Assembly (NCBI GenBank): GCA_934273635.1
Contig: CAKQSV010000001.1
Coordinates: 62,001-126,000, forward strand
DNA length: 64,000 nt
Source: an uncultured Alphaproteobacteria bacterium
GTDB taxonomy: Bacteria > Pseudomonadota > Alphaproteobacteria > RF32 > CAG-239
Reading direction: 5' to 3'
Made by a program: the position numbers and the translations under genes. This document shows, piece after piece, positions 54,376-63,600 of the stretch (positions are counted from its first letter, which is position 1; every line of letters starts with the position of its first letter). The notes under the pieces were generated by a model, which saw nothing but the letters and a program-made list of their open reading frames with translations, had not been told where the DNA came from and did no database searches.

Positions 54376-55260
54376 ATGAACTGGATTACAGATTTTGTTC
54401 GTCCGAAAGTGAAAAAAGTTACGGTAAAGGACGAGGATATTGCCGATAATTTGTGGATTAAGTGTCCGGTATGCGGCAAAATGCTTTTCTCTAAAGAGCT
54501 GAAAAAGAGTATGTATGTTTGCACCGGTTGCGGACATCACCTGCGCTTGTTTGTGGACAAGCGTTTGAAAATGCTGTTTGACGGCGATTATGAAGAGATT
54601 GCCTTGCCACACACCAAAGAAGACCCGTTGAAGTTTAAGGACTCTAAAAAATATATTGACCGTTTGCGCTCTTATCGCAAGGCAACGGGGGTTAATGACG
54701 CTATTCGCGTGGCGCATGGTGAAATCGGCGGAATCCCTTGTGTGGTTGCCGCTATGGATTTTGCGTTTATGGGCGGTTCTATGGGTATGGCTGTCGGTGA
54801 GGGCATTGTTAAAGCGGCTGAATTGTCCGCCCGCAACAACTATCCGCTGATTATTGTCACAGCCTCGGGCGGAGCCAGAATGCAGGAAGGTATTTTGTCG
54901 TTGATGCAGATGGCGCGTACGACCGCGGCAATTAATCAGGTGAAGGAAAAAGGTATTCCTTATATCTCAATCTTAACCGACCCAACCACCGGCGGCGTGT
55001 CGGCATCGTTTGCCATGCTCGGTGATGTGCATATTGCCGAAAAAGGGTGTATTATCGGTTTTGCAGGCGCCAGAGTGATTGAACAGACTATTCGTGAAAA
55101 GTTACCGGAAGGTTTTCAACGCGCGGAATATCTGTTGGAGCACGGCATGGTCGATATTGTGGTAACTCGTTCGGAAATGAAAGAGCAACTGGTTAAGGTT
55201 ATTAGTATTCTGACCCACAAAAAACCGGCAATCTGCCGCGCCTTGCTTGAGAAAAAATAA
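54376..55260 (+). CDS. accD: Acetyl-CoA carboxylase carboxyltransferase subunit beta
   Basis: AccD carries the zinc finger of the carboxyltransferase: CPVC near residue 33 and CTGC near residue 55. The body follows with DPLKFKDSKKYIDRLRSYRKATGVNDA, then GGSMGMAVGEGIVKAAELS and TASGGARMQEGILSLMQMARTTAA, all standard. The 294 residues fit the family. It directly follows lapA with no gap, so the two are coupled. accA is upstream at 51429 in the same direction. Confidence 0.96.
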   Translation: MNWITDFVRPKVKKVTVKDEDIADNLWIKCPVCGKMLFSKELKKSMYVCTGCGHHLRLFVDKRLKMLFDGDYEEIALPHTKEDPLKFKDSKKYIDRLRSYRKATGVNDAIRVAHGEIGGIPCVVAAMDFAFMGGSMGMAVGEGIVKAAELSARNNYPLIIVTASGGARMQEGILSLMQMARTTAAINQVKEKGIPYISILTDPTTGGVSASFAMLGDVHIAEKGCIIGFAGARVIEQTIREKLPEGFQRAEYLLEHGMVDIVVTRSEMKEQLVKVISILTHKKPAICRALLEKK

Positions 55261-55286
55261 TCGCCTAAACCGCAACGGAGGGTTAA

Positions 55287-56771
55287 ATGCTTTCGTTAAA
55301 ACACATTAACATCAAGTCTTTTAATGAAAATTTGGCTTATCTGAACAAAAACTGCTTGGAATATGCGGTTGATGATATTTCGGCGTTGTCGCAGGTGGAA
55401 ATTCAGACCGAAAACCGCAAGATTTACGCGTTTTTGCAAATTGTGGAAGACGACGCTTTTGTCGCGCCCAATCAGTTGGGGTTGAACGACGAGGCTTTTG
55501 CTGATTTGGGCGAGCCGAGCGGCACTGAAGTTTCCATCAGTCTGGCGGCGCCGGCGCCGAGCCGTATGGCATTAAAGCGGAAAATAGCCGGTAATATTTT
55601 ATCGCCGCAAGACTATAAATTTATTGTCAAAGACATTATCAACCACCGTTACTCTAATGTGGACATCGCCTCGTTTATCGTGGCGGGAGGCACGTTTATC
55701 AGCGCTAACGAAGTGTTGGGGCTGACTGAGGCGCTCATCAACAACAATCGTATCAGTTGGGATTATGAAAATATTGTGACCGACTACCACTGTATGGGTG
55801 GAGTTCCGGGAAACAAAACCGACATTATCATCGCTGCGATTGTCGGCGCTTATGGTTTGGCTATGCCGCGGACGGTGGCAAAATCGACAACTTCTTGCGC
55901 CAGTGTTGCCGACACGATGAACGTGTTATGCGACGTAAATCTGAATCAAGAAAAATTTAAGGCGTTGGTGGCCAGCAACCGCGCGGTTATTGCCAATTAT
56001 GAGCATTTGGGCATTGTGGAGGCAGTCAAGTCGATTGCCAGCGTGGAGCGCCATATGAGCCTGACGCAACAAGAGTTTTTGCTGACCTCAATTTTGGCAA
56101 TTAAGGCGGCGTCCGGTGTTACGCATTTGTTGCTTGATTTACCGGTGGGCGAAAAATCGCGCGTGAAAACCGCTTATGAGGCGATTAAACTGCGCAAATT
56201 GGCCGAATTTACGGGCGACCGACTGGGTATTGACATTGAGGTTGTGATTACGGACGGACGCGAGCCAATCGGCAACGGCGTGGGCGCGGTGTTGGAAGCG
56301 CGCGACGTGGTTCAAGTATTGAAAAATAAACCTCACGCGCCGCAAGATTTGATGGAAAAATCATTGTTTTTGGCCGGTCGAATTTTGGAATTTGACCCAC
56401 AGTTGCGCGGCGGACAAGGATACACCACCGCCGAGGATATTTTAAAATCCGGCAAGGCCTTAGAAAAACTCAATGACATTATTAAAGCGCAAGGCAAAAA
56501 AGAACCCGCGGTTTTGGGCTCGTCTTATCGCGATGTGTTGGCACCCGAAAGCGGTGAAGTGGCGGCGATTGACAATCAACAGATTAACCGTATCGGTATT
56601 TGGGCAGGCGCGCGGCAATATGCGGGCGCGGGGCTCGACCTGTTCAAAAAAGTCGGCGACACGGTTGAAGCCGGCGAACCGCTGTATCGTATTTATGCCA
56701 CCAATGACGACGATCTGTCGTTGGCGGAATCGGTGGTTGAGAGCGGCAACGCATACACCATTACGGATTAA
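55287..56771 (+). CDS. Thymidine/AMP phosphorylase family protein (long form)
   Basis: The 494-residue product carries an extra N-terminal domain (about 1-85), as in archaeal AMP phosphorylases and the related long bacterial thymidine phosphorylase subfamily. The nucleoside phosphorylase core follows: KFIVKDIINHRYSNVDIASFIVAGGTF, CMGGVPGNKTDIIIAAIVGAYGLAMPRTVAKSTTSCASVADTM with the phosphate-binding Lys-Thr-Ser. The C-terminal beta domain begins near 415 (SSYRDVLAPESGEVAAIDN). It would split nucleosides or NMPs with phosphate. I cannot tell the substrate (thymidine or AMP) from this. Confidence 0.88.
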   Translation: MLSLKHINIKSFNENLAYLNKNCLEYAVDDISALSQVEIQTENRKIYAFLQIVEDDAFVAPNQLGLNDEAFADLGEPSGTEVSISLAAPAPSRMALKRKIAGNILSPQDYKFIVKDIINHRYSNVDIASFIVAGGTFISANEVLGLTEALINNNRISWDYENIVTDYHCMGGVPGNKTDIIIAAIVGAYGLAMPRTVAKSTTSCASVADTMNVLCDVNLNQEKFKALVASNRAVIANYEHLGIVEAVKSIASVERHMSLTQQEFLLTSILAIKAASGVTHLLLDLPVGEKSRVKTAYEAIKLRKLAEFTGDRLGIDIEVVITDGREPIGNGVGAVLEARDVVQVLKNKPHAPQDLMEKSLFLAGRILEFDPQLRGGQGYTTAEDILKSGKALEKLNDIIKAQGKKEPAVLGSSYRDVLAPESGEVAAIDNQQINRIGIWAGARQYAGAGLDLFKKVGDTVEAGEPLYRIYATNDDDLSLAESVVESGNAYTITD

Positions 56772-56824
56772 GCTAATTTTTCTGATTTTTATAATTAAAA
56801 TATGCAAAATTTTTTGCATATACC

Positions 56825-56853
56825 CTTGCGGATGCAAAAATCGCTCCCTATAT
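56825..56853 (+). promoter_or_regulatory. Heat-shock (sigma-32) promoter of dnaK
   Basis: CTTG at 56825-56828 and CCTATAT at 56847-56853 are spaced by 18 bases, which fits the alphaproteobacterial RpoH pattern CTTG-N17/18-CYTATNT. A short palindrome TATGCAAAA ... TTTTGCATA lies just upstream (about 56801-56820) and could end the preceding transcript. Confidence 0.7.
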
Positions 56854-56903
56854 AGCCTATTAGAAAGATTGATAAATGTTAATTTTATTAGAGGAAACAA
56901 ATT

Positions 56904-58814
56904 ATGAGCAATAAAGTTATTGGTATCGACTTGGGTACGACAAACTCCTGCTTTGCTGTTATGGACGGTAAAGATCCAAAAGTTTTGGAAAACAGCGAAG
57001 GTGCCAGAACAACCCCTTCTATGGTTGCTTTTACGGACACGGAACGTTTGGTCGGCTTTCCGGCAAAACGTCAAGCTGTGACTAACCCTGAAAACACCTT
57101 GTTCGCCATCAAACGTTTAATCGGACGTCGTTTTAACTCTCCGGAAGTTGAAAAAGACAAGGCTTTGGTACCGTTCAAAATTATCAACGGTGACAACGGC
57201 GATGCTTGGGTTGAAGTTAAGGGTCAGAAATACGCCCCTTCTCAGATTTCGGCTATCGTGTTGCAGAAAATTAAGGAATACGCCGAGAGCTATTTGGGTG
57301 AAAAAGTAGAAAAAGCGGTTATTACCGTTCCGGCATATTTTAACGACTCTCAACGTCAGGCAACCAAAGACGCCGGTAAAATTGCAGGCTTGGATGTGTT
57401 GCGTATTATCAACGAGCCGACAGCCGCAGCTTTGGCTTATGGTATGGACAAGAAGGCTAACGGCACAATCGCGGTTTATGACCTTGGTGGCGGTACCTTT
57501 GATATTTCTATTTTGGAAATCGGCGACGGCGTGTTTGAAGTAAAATCAACCAACGGCGATACGTTCCTTGGCGGTGAAGACTTTGACCAACGTTTGGTAA
57601 CTTATTTGACTGACGAGTTCAAAAAAGAAACCGGTATCGACCTCAAAAACGATCGTTTGGCTTTGCAACGCTTGAAAGAGGCCGCTGAAAAAGCTAAAAT
57701 CGAGTTGTCTTCGGTTACACAGACAGATATTAACCTGCCGTTTATTACCGCGGACGCAACAGGGCCGAAACACCTGAACATTAAGTTGACCCGCGCTAAA
57801 TTGGAATCTTTGGTTGAAGATTTGATTGACCGCACGGTTGCTCCTTGCCAAAAAGCTTTGGCTGACGCCGGTATTAAAGCCAGCGACATCAGTGAGGTTA
57901 TTCTGGTCGGCGGTATGACTCGTATGCCGAAAGTTCAGGAAAAAGTAAAAGAAATCTTCGGTAAAGAGCCTCATAAAGGTGTTAACCCCGATGAGGTTGT
58001 GGCTGTGGGCGCTGCTATTCAGGGCGGTGTTTTGATGGGTGACGTTAAAGACGTGTTGCTGCTTGATGTGACCCCGTTGTCTTTGGGTATTGAAACTTTG
58101 GGCGGCGTGTTCACTCGTTTGATTGACCGCAACACCACAATTCCGACCCGTAAATCTCAGGTATTTTCTACCGCAGAAGACGGTCAGACCGCTGTTACTA
58201 TTCGCGTCTTTCAAGGTGAGCGCGAGATGGCGCAAGACAACAAACTGCTTGGTCAGTTTGATTTGGTTGGTATTCCGCCTGCTCCGCGCGGTATGCCGCA
58301 AATCGAAGTTACTTTTGATATTGATGCTAACGGTATTGTTAATGTTTCGGCTAAAGATAAGGCTACAAACAAAGAACAGGCTATTCGTATTCAGGCCAGC
58401 GGTGGTTTGAGCGACGCCGATATTGAAAAAATGGTTAAAGACGCCGAGGCTAACGCACAGGCTGATAAGCAGAAAAAAGAGTTGGTCGAGGCTAAGAACC
58501 AAGCTGAAGGTTTGATTCATGCCACGGAAAAAACTTTGAAGGAAAATGGCGACAAAATCAGCGCCGCCGAGAAAGAGGCTATTGAAAACGCCATGAACGC
58601 TTTGAAGACAGCCGCCGAGGGCGATGATTTGAACTCTATCAAAGAAAAAACCGAGGCTTTGATGCAGGCTTCTTTGAAACTGGGCGAGGCAATGTATAAA
58701 CAAGCCGCTCCTGAAGCCGGCGCTACCGGCGCTCAGGGTGCTGAAGCTGGAGCTCAAGCTCAGGAAAGCAAAGACGAAAAAGTTGTCGATGCTGACTTTG
58801 AAGAAGTAAAATAA
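56904..58814 (+). CDS. dnaK: Molecular chaperone DnaK
   Basis: The 636-residue Hsp70 shows [26 protein letters not shown] at the start, the ATPase signatures [19 protein letters not shown] and [14 protein letters not shown], the linker [19 protein letters not shown], and a C-terminal EEVK end, close to the family's EEVKD. Codon use indicates high expression. A strong hairpin follows the gene. dnaJ is convergent at 59275 rather than in the usual dnaK-dnaJ operon. Confidence 0.98.
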   Translation: MSNKVIGIDLGTTNSCFAVMDGKDPKVLENSEGARTTPSMVAFTDTERLVGFPAKRQAVTNPENTLFAIKRLIGRRFNSPEVEKDKALVPFKIINGDNGDAWVEVKGQKYAPSQISAIVLQKIKEYAESYLGEKVEKAVITVPAYFNDSQRQATKDAGKIAGLDVLRIINEPTAAALAYGMDKKANGTIAVYDLGGGTFDISILEIGDGVFEVKSTNGDTFLGGEDFDQRLVTYLTDEFKKETGIDLKNDRLALQRLKEAAEKAKIELSSVTQTDINLPFITADATGPKHLNIKLTRAKLESLVEDLIDRTVAPCQKALADAGIKASDISEVILVGGMTRMPKVQEKVKEIFGKEPHKGVNPDEVVAVGAAIQGGVLMGDVKDVLLLDVTPLSLGIETLGGVFTRLIDRNTTIPTRKSQVFSTAEDGQTAVTIRVFQGEREMAQDNKLLGQFDLVGIPPAPRGMPQIEVTFDIDANGIVNVSAKDKATNKEQAIRIQASGGLSDADIEKMVKDAEANAQADKQKKELVEAKNQAEGLIHATEKTLKENGDKISAAEKEAIENAMNALKTAAEGDDLNSIKEKTEALMQASLKLGEAMYKQAAPEAGATGAQGAEAGAQAQESKDEKVVDADFEEVK

Positions 58815-58830
58815 GCTCATAAACTCCTAA

Positions 58831-58867
58831 AAAAATGTCTATTTTGCAAAAAATAGACATTTTTTTG
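58831..58867 (+). terminator. Terminator of dnaK
   Basis: AAAAAATGTCTATTTT (58831-58846) and AAAATAGACATTTTTT (58851-58866) pair perfectly over 16 bases with a GCAA loop, then T. Confidence 0.88.
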
Positions 58868-58938
58868 TTGCTTATTCAAACGCAAAAGATTATCTTGGCA
58901 ACATCAAATTTATTATTAATCTTTTAAAATACATTATT

Positions 58939-59193
58939 ATGATTTCAAGACATTATGTTGTTTATGTTATCGGAACCTTTTTGTGTTTTCCGATACGTTG
59001 CATTCACACTGTGATTGAGGAGGATATTAAGCCTGCGTTTAAGCGTAAGTTTAATCACCGTCCTCAGCCGAAGTTCTCTGACGGTAAGACGCAGAAACTT
59101 ACCTCTCAGAAGGGTGTTAAACGTGTTTGCGGTCAGTCTCAGAAGAGTATTCGCTTTGACCACACGCACAAGCCACAAAAAGTGGTTGGCTGA
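58939..59193 (+). CDS. Small basic protein between dnaK and dnaJ, unknown
   Basis: An 84-codon frame. The first third is hydrophobic (YVVYVIGTFLCFPI); the rest is very basic (PAFKRKFNHRPQPKF, KTQKLTSQKGVKRV). Codons in the second half are of the preferred type for this genome (CGT, AAG, GGT, GTT), which argues for real translation. No strong ribosome binding site precedes the ATG; a GTG at 59008 (VIEEDIK) is another possible start. A perfect terminator follows. Function unknown. Coding status uncertain, and an RNA gene remains possible. Confidence 0.45.
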   Translation: MISRHYVVYVIGTFLCFPIRCIHTVIEEDIKPAFKRKFNHRPQPKFSDGKTQKLTSQKGVKRVCGQSQKSIRFDHTHKPQKVVG

Positions 59194-59219
59194 GAGAGAA
59201 AAACGACATTAAGTTAAAC

Positions 59220-59258
59220 AAAACGCCGAGCTTTATAAAAATGCTCGGCGTTTTTTTG
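59220..59258. terminator. Bidirectional terminator between the small ORF and dnaJ
   Basis: AAAACGCCGAGC (59220-59231) and GCTCGGCGTTTT (59243-59254) are perfect inverse complements, with A run and T run on either side. It can end both the plus-strand small frame and minus-strand dnaJ. Confidence 0.88.
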
Positions 59259-59274
59259 TATTATAATATCAACC

Positions 59275-60426
59275 TTAAGCAACAGATTTGAACAGATCTT
59301 TAACCTTGTCGACAAAGCCTTTGCTTTGCGGTTGGCACTTATTGTCTTCTTCCAGTTTTTGAAACTCCGCCAACAGTTCTTTTTGGCGAGATGATAAATT
59401 AACCGGCGTTTCAACCATAAAGCGGACAAACAAATCGCCTTTATATTTGGAGCGGATGGTCGGCATACCCTCGCCGCCAACCTTAATTTGCTGGTTGGTC
59501 TGAGTGCCGGCGGGGATAGAAATTTCTATCGAACGGCCATCAATGCTTGGGATTGTCATTTTGCCGCCCAACGCCGCGCAGGTCATTGAAACCGGCACTG
59601 TGGTATAAAGATTTGCCCCCTCACGAGCATAAAGTTTGTGTCCGGTGATGCTGATAAAAACATATAAATCGCCATCCTGACCACCGCGTAAACCCGCCTC
59701 ACCGGCGCCGGCAACGCGCATACGCGTGTCGTTTTCAATACCGGCGGGAATTTTGACTTTGATTTGTTTTTCACTATGGATTAAACCCTCGCCATGGCAT
59801 TTTTTGCAAGCGGATTTAATAACACGTCCCTGCCCTTTACAAGTGGGGCAAGTCGTTTCAACAATAAAAAAGCCGCCTTTTTGCGAGTGAACTTTGCCGT
59901 GTCCGTGACAGGTGGGGCAAATCGGCGCCTCTTTGCCGTCTTCGGTGCCGTAGCCGTGGCAATCTTCACAGACCTCTGAGTGTGGCACGGTGATTTCTTT
60001 TTCAACACCGGAAAAAGCCTCTTCCAACGAAATTTCAAGGTTGTAACGCAAATCGGCGCCGTCTTGCGCCGCGGTGCGATTATAGCCTCGCTGACCACCA
60101 CCCATAAACTCGGAGAAAATATCGCCAAAGATATCACTAAAACCACCGGCGCCGTTAAAGTCAAAGCCAAATCCGCCAAACGGATTGCCACCCTGCCCAT
60201 TTTGAAAAGCCTGCTTGCCGTAGCGGTCATAAGCCGCGCGTTTTTGCTCGTCTTTCAAAACGTCATAAGCCTCGTTTATCTCCTTAAAACGATTTTCAGC
60301 TTCCGGATTGTCCGGATTGCGATCCGGATGGTATTTCATCGCCTGACTACGATAAGCGCGTTTAAGTTCGTCCGAAGTTGCTGTTTTGGACACGCCAAGA
60401 ACTTCGTAATAATCCAATTCACTCAT
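59275..60426 (-). CDS. dnaJ: Chaperone protein DnaJ
   Basis: The 383-residue class I J-protein has the J domain ([37 protein letters not shown]) with His-Pro-Asp, a G/F region near 75-110, and four zinc-binding repeats [24 protein letters not shown] and CKKCHGEG (about 150-215), then the C-terminal substrate domain. It brings clients to DnaK. It is on the strand opposite dnaK. A weak sigma-32-like site is upstream at 60468-60495. Confidence 0.97.
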   Translation of the reverse strand: MSELDYYEVLGVSKTATSDELKRAYRSQAMKYHPDRNPDNPEAENRFKEINEAYDVLKDEQKRAAYDRYGKQAFQNGQGGNPFGGFGFDFNGAGGFSDIFGDIFSEFMGGGQRGYNRTAAQDGADLRYNLEISLEEAFSGVEKEITVPHSEVCEDCHGYGTEDGKEAPICPTCHGHGKVHSQKGGFFIVETTCPTCKGQGRVIKSACKKCHGEGLIHSEKQIKVKIPAGIENDTRMRVAGAGEAGLRGGQDGDLYVFISITGHKLYAREGANLYTTVPVSMTCAALGGKMTIPSIDGRSIEISIPAGTQTNQQIKVGGEGMPTIRSKYKGDLFVRFMVETPVNLSSRQKELLAEFQKLEEDNKCQPQSKGFVDKVKDLFKSVA

Positions 60427-60467
60427 GATTACTCTACTAAAAATGTTTTTTATTAACGTATTATTTA

Positions 60468-60495
60468 TTTAAGGCGTTTATCATCAAAAGGCAAG
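60468..60495 (-). promoter_or_regulatory. Possible sigma-32 promoter of dnaJ
   Basis: Read on the minus strand, CTTG (60495-60492) and CCTTAAA (near 60474-60468) are spaced by 17 bases. The second part deviates from CYTATNT, so the site is only suggestive. Confidence 0.35.
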
Positions 60496-60632
60496 TAAAT
60501 TGTGGTATTTTGCGGTGAAAAGCGGCAATAATTTTGTATCGGCGATTCTGTTTAGACAAAATATTGACAAGTTGTCGGAAATCTGGTAAAATTGAGGTAA
60601 TTTAAGGTTGTTACAAGGCAAGGAGTGTTATC

Positions 60633-63600
60633 ATGGCTGATATGAGCGATGCTGAAATGAACGAACTGTTTGAGCGTGAGTATTTGGGTAATCCGGTTCT
60701 CAGAGCGCGCTATGACAGCTATAATGAAGAGCGAAAGGCAGAAACACGAAGAGCATGGATTGCAAGAAGAAGAGAGGGGATTGCCGAGGAAGACGCTCGG
60801 GCTCAGGCGCAAGCTGATACCAATGCGCAAACCGAGCAAAATACCGACACCGCCACCCGTGAAGATATGCCGACCGGCGGTGACAATCAGGAAAATGTTG
60901 ACAATGCTCCCGCACCGACCGAACAGCCGCGTGAAAATGCCGCCGAAACTCCGACAAGCAACTATAACTCCGATGAGTGGCAACAACTGCTCAGCGGCGA
61001 AAATACCGAGTTTTTAAGCACAGCACCTATGCAAAAAGGTATTGACCGTGAGGTGTTGCGCGGTATGAACAAACTGCCGCAGAACTTTGATTCTCTTGAT
61101 TTTGAACATCAGCAATCCGCTATTAATACCGCTAAAGCCGACCTTAAACCCGAAGAAATTCAGCAGTTTAATGAAAAAGAAGTTGAGCTGAAAAAGGCTA
61201 TCGCCGAACAATATCCGCCCAAACGTTTGGTTGACACCTCAAAACAGTTGGAAGAGGCCGAAAAGCACGTTCGTGACGACAATGTTAAGCAATCTATGAC
61301 CAACACCCGCGCCGCGATTATGGAGACAATGATCGGCAACATCAATCGTTTTGCCAACGGCGAGACGGTGGTTGACCAATCCAACATTGCCGATGTTTAT
61401 GACGGTTCAATGGAAATGTATCAGTACGTTGAGGAGAAAAACCCCAAAGACGAAGAGCTGAAACAAAAATTGGAAACCTGCCGCGGCAAAATGAACGCCG
61501 AAATTGAAAAGTATGATGAGGCAAATGGTTTTCAAAGTCTTTCGCCTAAAGACGCGGCGGAAATTAATGCAACATATCTACGCGCACAAAAACAGTGCAA
61601 AGATGATGAAAAATTCAACCCAATTAAAACAAAGAGCGATGATGGCAAACTTGTATCCACCGAAAGTTTGTGGTTAGCGTTTGAGTTTAGCGATGAGGCT
61701 AAGCGTGAGGAGTTGATTGGCTCATTTAATGAAGCGGTCAAAGAAAAAGCCGCCAGAAGCGTTGCTGTTAGAAACAAAGGCGCCAAGGGTGAAAAGTTAG
61801 ACGAAGCTCTTCAAGATGAGATTGACGTAGCGTTCAAAGAAGAATTTGAGCGTATGATTGTCACCAATGAGACGGCTAAATTTGCGGAGGCTGAAGCGCA
61901 AAAGCACCAGAAAGACCCGTCTTATGAGCCGCAACCTTATCCGGCTGACCGTGCCGGCGCCGATGTGCAAAATGCTGTTAACACAATTCTGTCCGGCACA
62001 AAATATAAGGTTGATAATAAAGCTGTTGTGACCGGTTTTGCTCATCACACCAATGAAGGTTTTGGTTACTTGAACCGCTTGGGATCTAAAATCGGCAAAG
62101 AAACCAACGCCGTCGGGCACATGGCCGAAGGTCTCCGCAAGCTCGACAATACTTGCATTAAGCGTTTTGACCCGTATTACACTATTGCCAAAACCCAAGC
62201 CAAAGCTATTAGAGGGAATATCGGTCGGCAGGCTCTTAATCAGCTTGCACGTTACGGCTCAAGTTTTATCCCCGGAGGCAATTTGCTTTACGCCGGTTAT
62301 GTCGGCGGACAAGCGGCATGGCGTTTGGGCACAAAGTACAGACGTTTGAAAAAAGAAGCCAAAGCCAACAATCGGGCATTTAGCGGATGGAAGTTTTTGA
62401 AAGATCATGCCGGTGAAATTGCAACCAGCGCTGCGGCAACCGTTGCCGCAGGTTTGGGCGGCGGGATGGCCGCAGGCTTGCTTGGAAAAGCCTCGATGGC
62501 TATCGGCAGCGCCACCAACTTTATTAAAACTTTCAAAAGACAAAGAGAAAAAGGCGAGACCTGGAAAAAGTCTTTGGGTGTGGCGGCGTTTTCCGTTGCC
62601 TGCTCCGCCGCCTCGGCTATTGGCACAAGCTCGGCTTTGGGATATGGCATGCACGAAACCGGACTGGATGTTCAAGGTCATCATAACGAGACGATAACCG
62701 ATCATAACAGAATTGAAGAGTTGAAAAACACCGCTCCTGAAAAACTTGAGGAAATGGGTATTGTTCGCGAACATGGCGTTGACCCCAATGCTGAAGGCGC
62801 TTTCAAAGTATCTGACGGCAAAGCCGGTTTTGAAACGCGAGACTATTCTGCCGAGGAACTGAAATATGCCGAAATGCGCAATGACGGCGTTCGTTACAGC
62901 GAATATCTTGATAAACAATGGGTTCATCATGACTATCAAGACCCCAACTCATCAGACCCGTTGGCACACAGCGAAGATGCTCACCAAAACGCTATTCAGG
63001 CTCTGGACAAGCTTGCCGAAACTCACAAGGATATGAGCAGCTATGTTGACGGCAAGTTTGAATCAAACAGCGAAATGTTGCTCTATAAACTTTATCAAGC
63101 CAATGTCTTGGCGCCAAATCCCGATGCGGTTTCTGACAGTGGTCAGCCTATCGGCGAGGTTTTGAGTGCTACCGATAAAGACGGCAATGTCGTCAACTAT
63201 CAAGATGTGTTCCAAAAAGCGTTGCGTGGTGAAGAGTTGACTGAAACCGATTATCAGGTTATTCATAAGGTTGAAGACCATGTCGGTGGTCAGTTAAGCG
63301 TGGATGAAAACGGCAACACCACGCTCAATGATGTGGGTAAAATTAAAGACTTTGACCACACCGGTGACGGCTCAAGACCCGTGGACTCTTACAATAAAGA
63401 TGCCGACCCCGGGTATGAGCCCAATCAACACCCCGCAGAAGACCCGATTTATGACCGTTTTGTTGAAAACAAGACTGACTATCGTGAGGTTTTGCCGTTT
63501 GTTGTGGTTCATGACAATCAGGGTGAAAATCGCTCGTTGGCTCAACGAATTGGCGCAAACCCGCATGACTTGGCGGAACAGGCTAAAAAACGCGTGAAAG

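Noticed and set aside
57546..58820. Long minus-strand frame of 424 codons opposite dnaK
   Set aside because: It mirrors dnaK, whose identity is certain; no recognised protein in the reverse frame.
62259..62939. Long minus-strand open frame inside the giant gene region
   Set aside because: The plus frame from 60633 is continuous with a strong ribosome binding site and better codon choice; this and other opposite-strand frames there are shadows.
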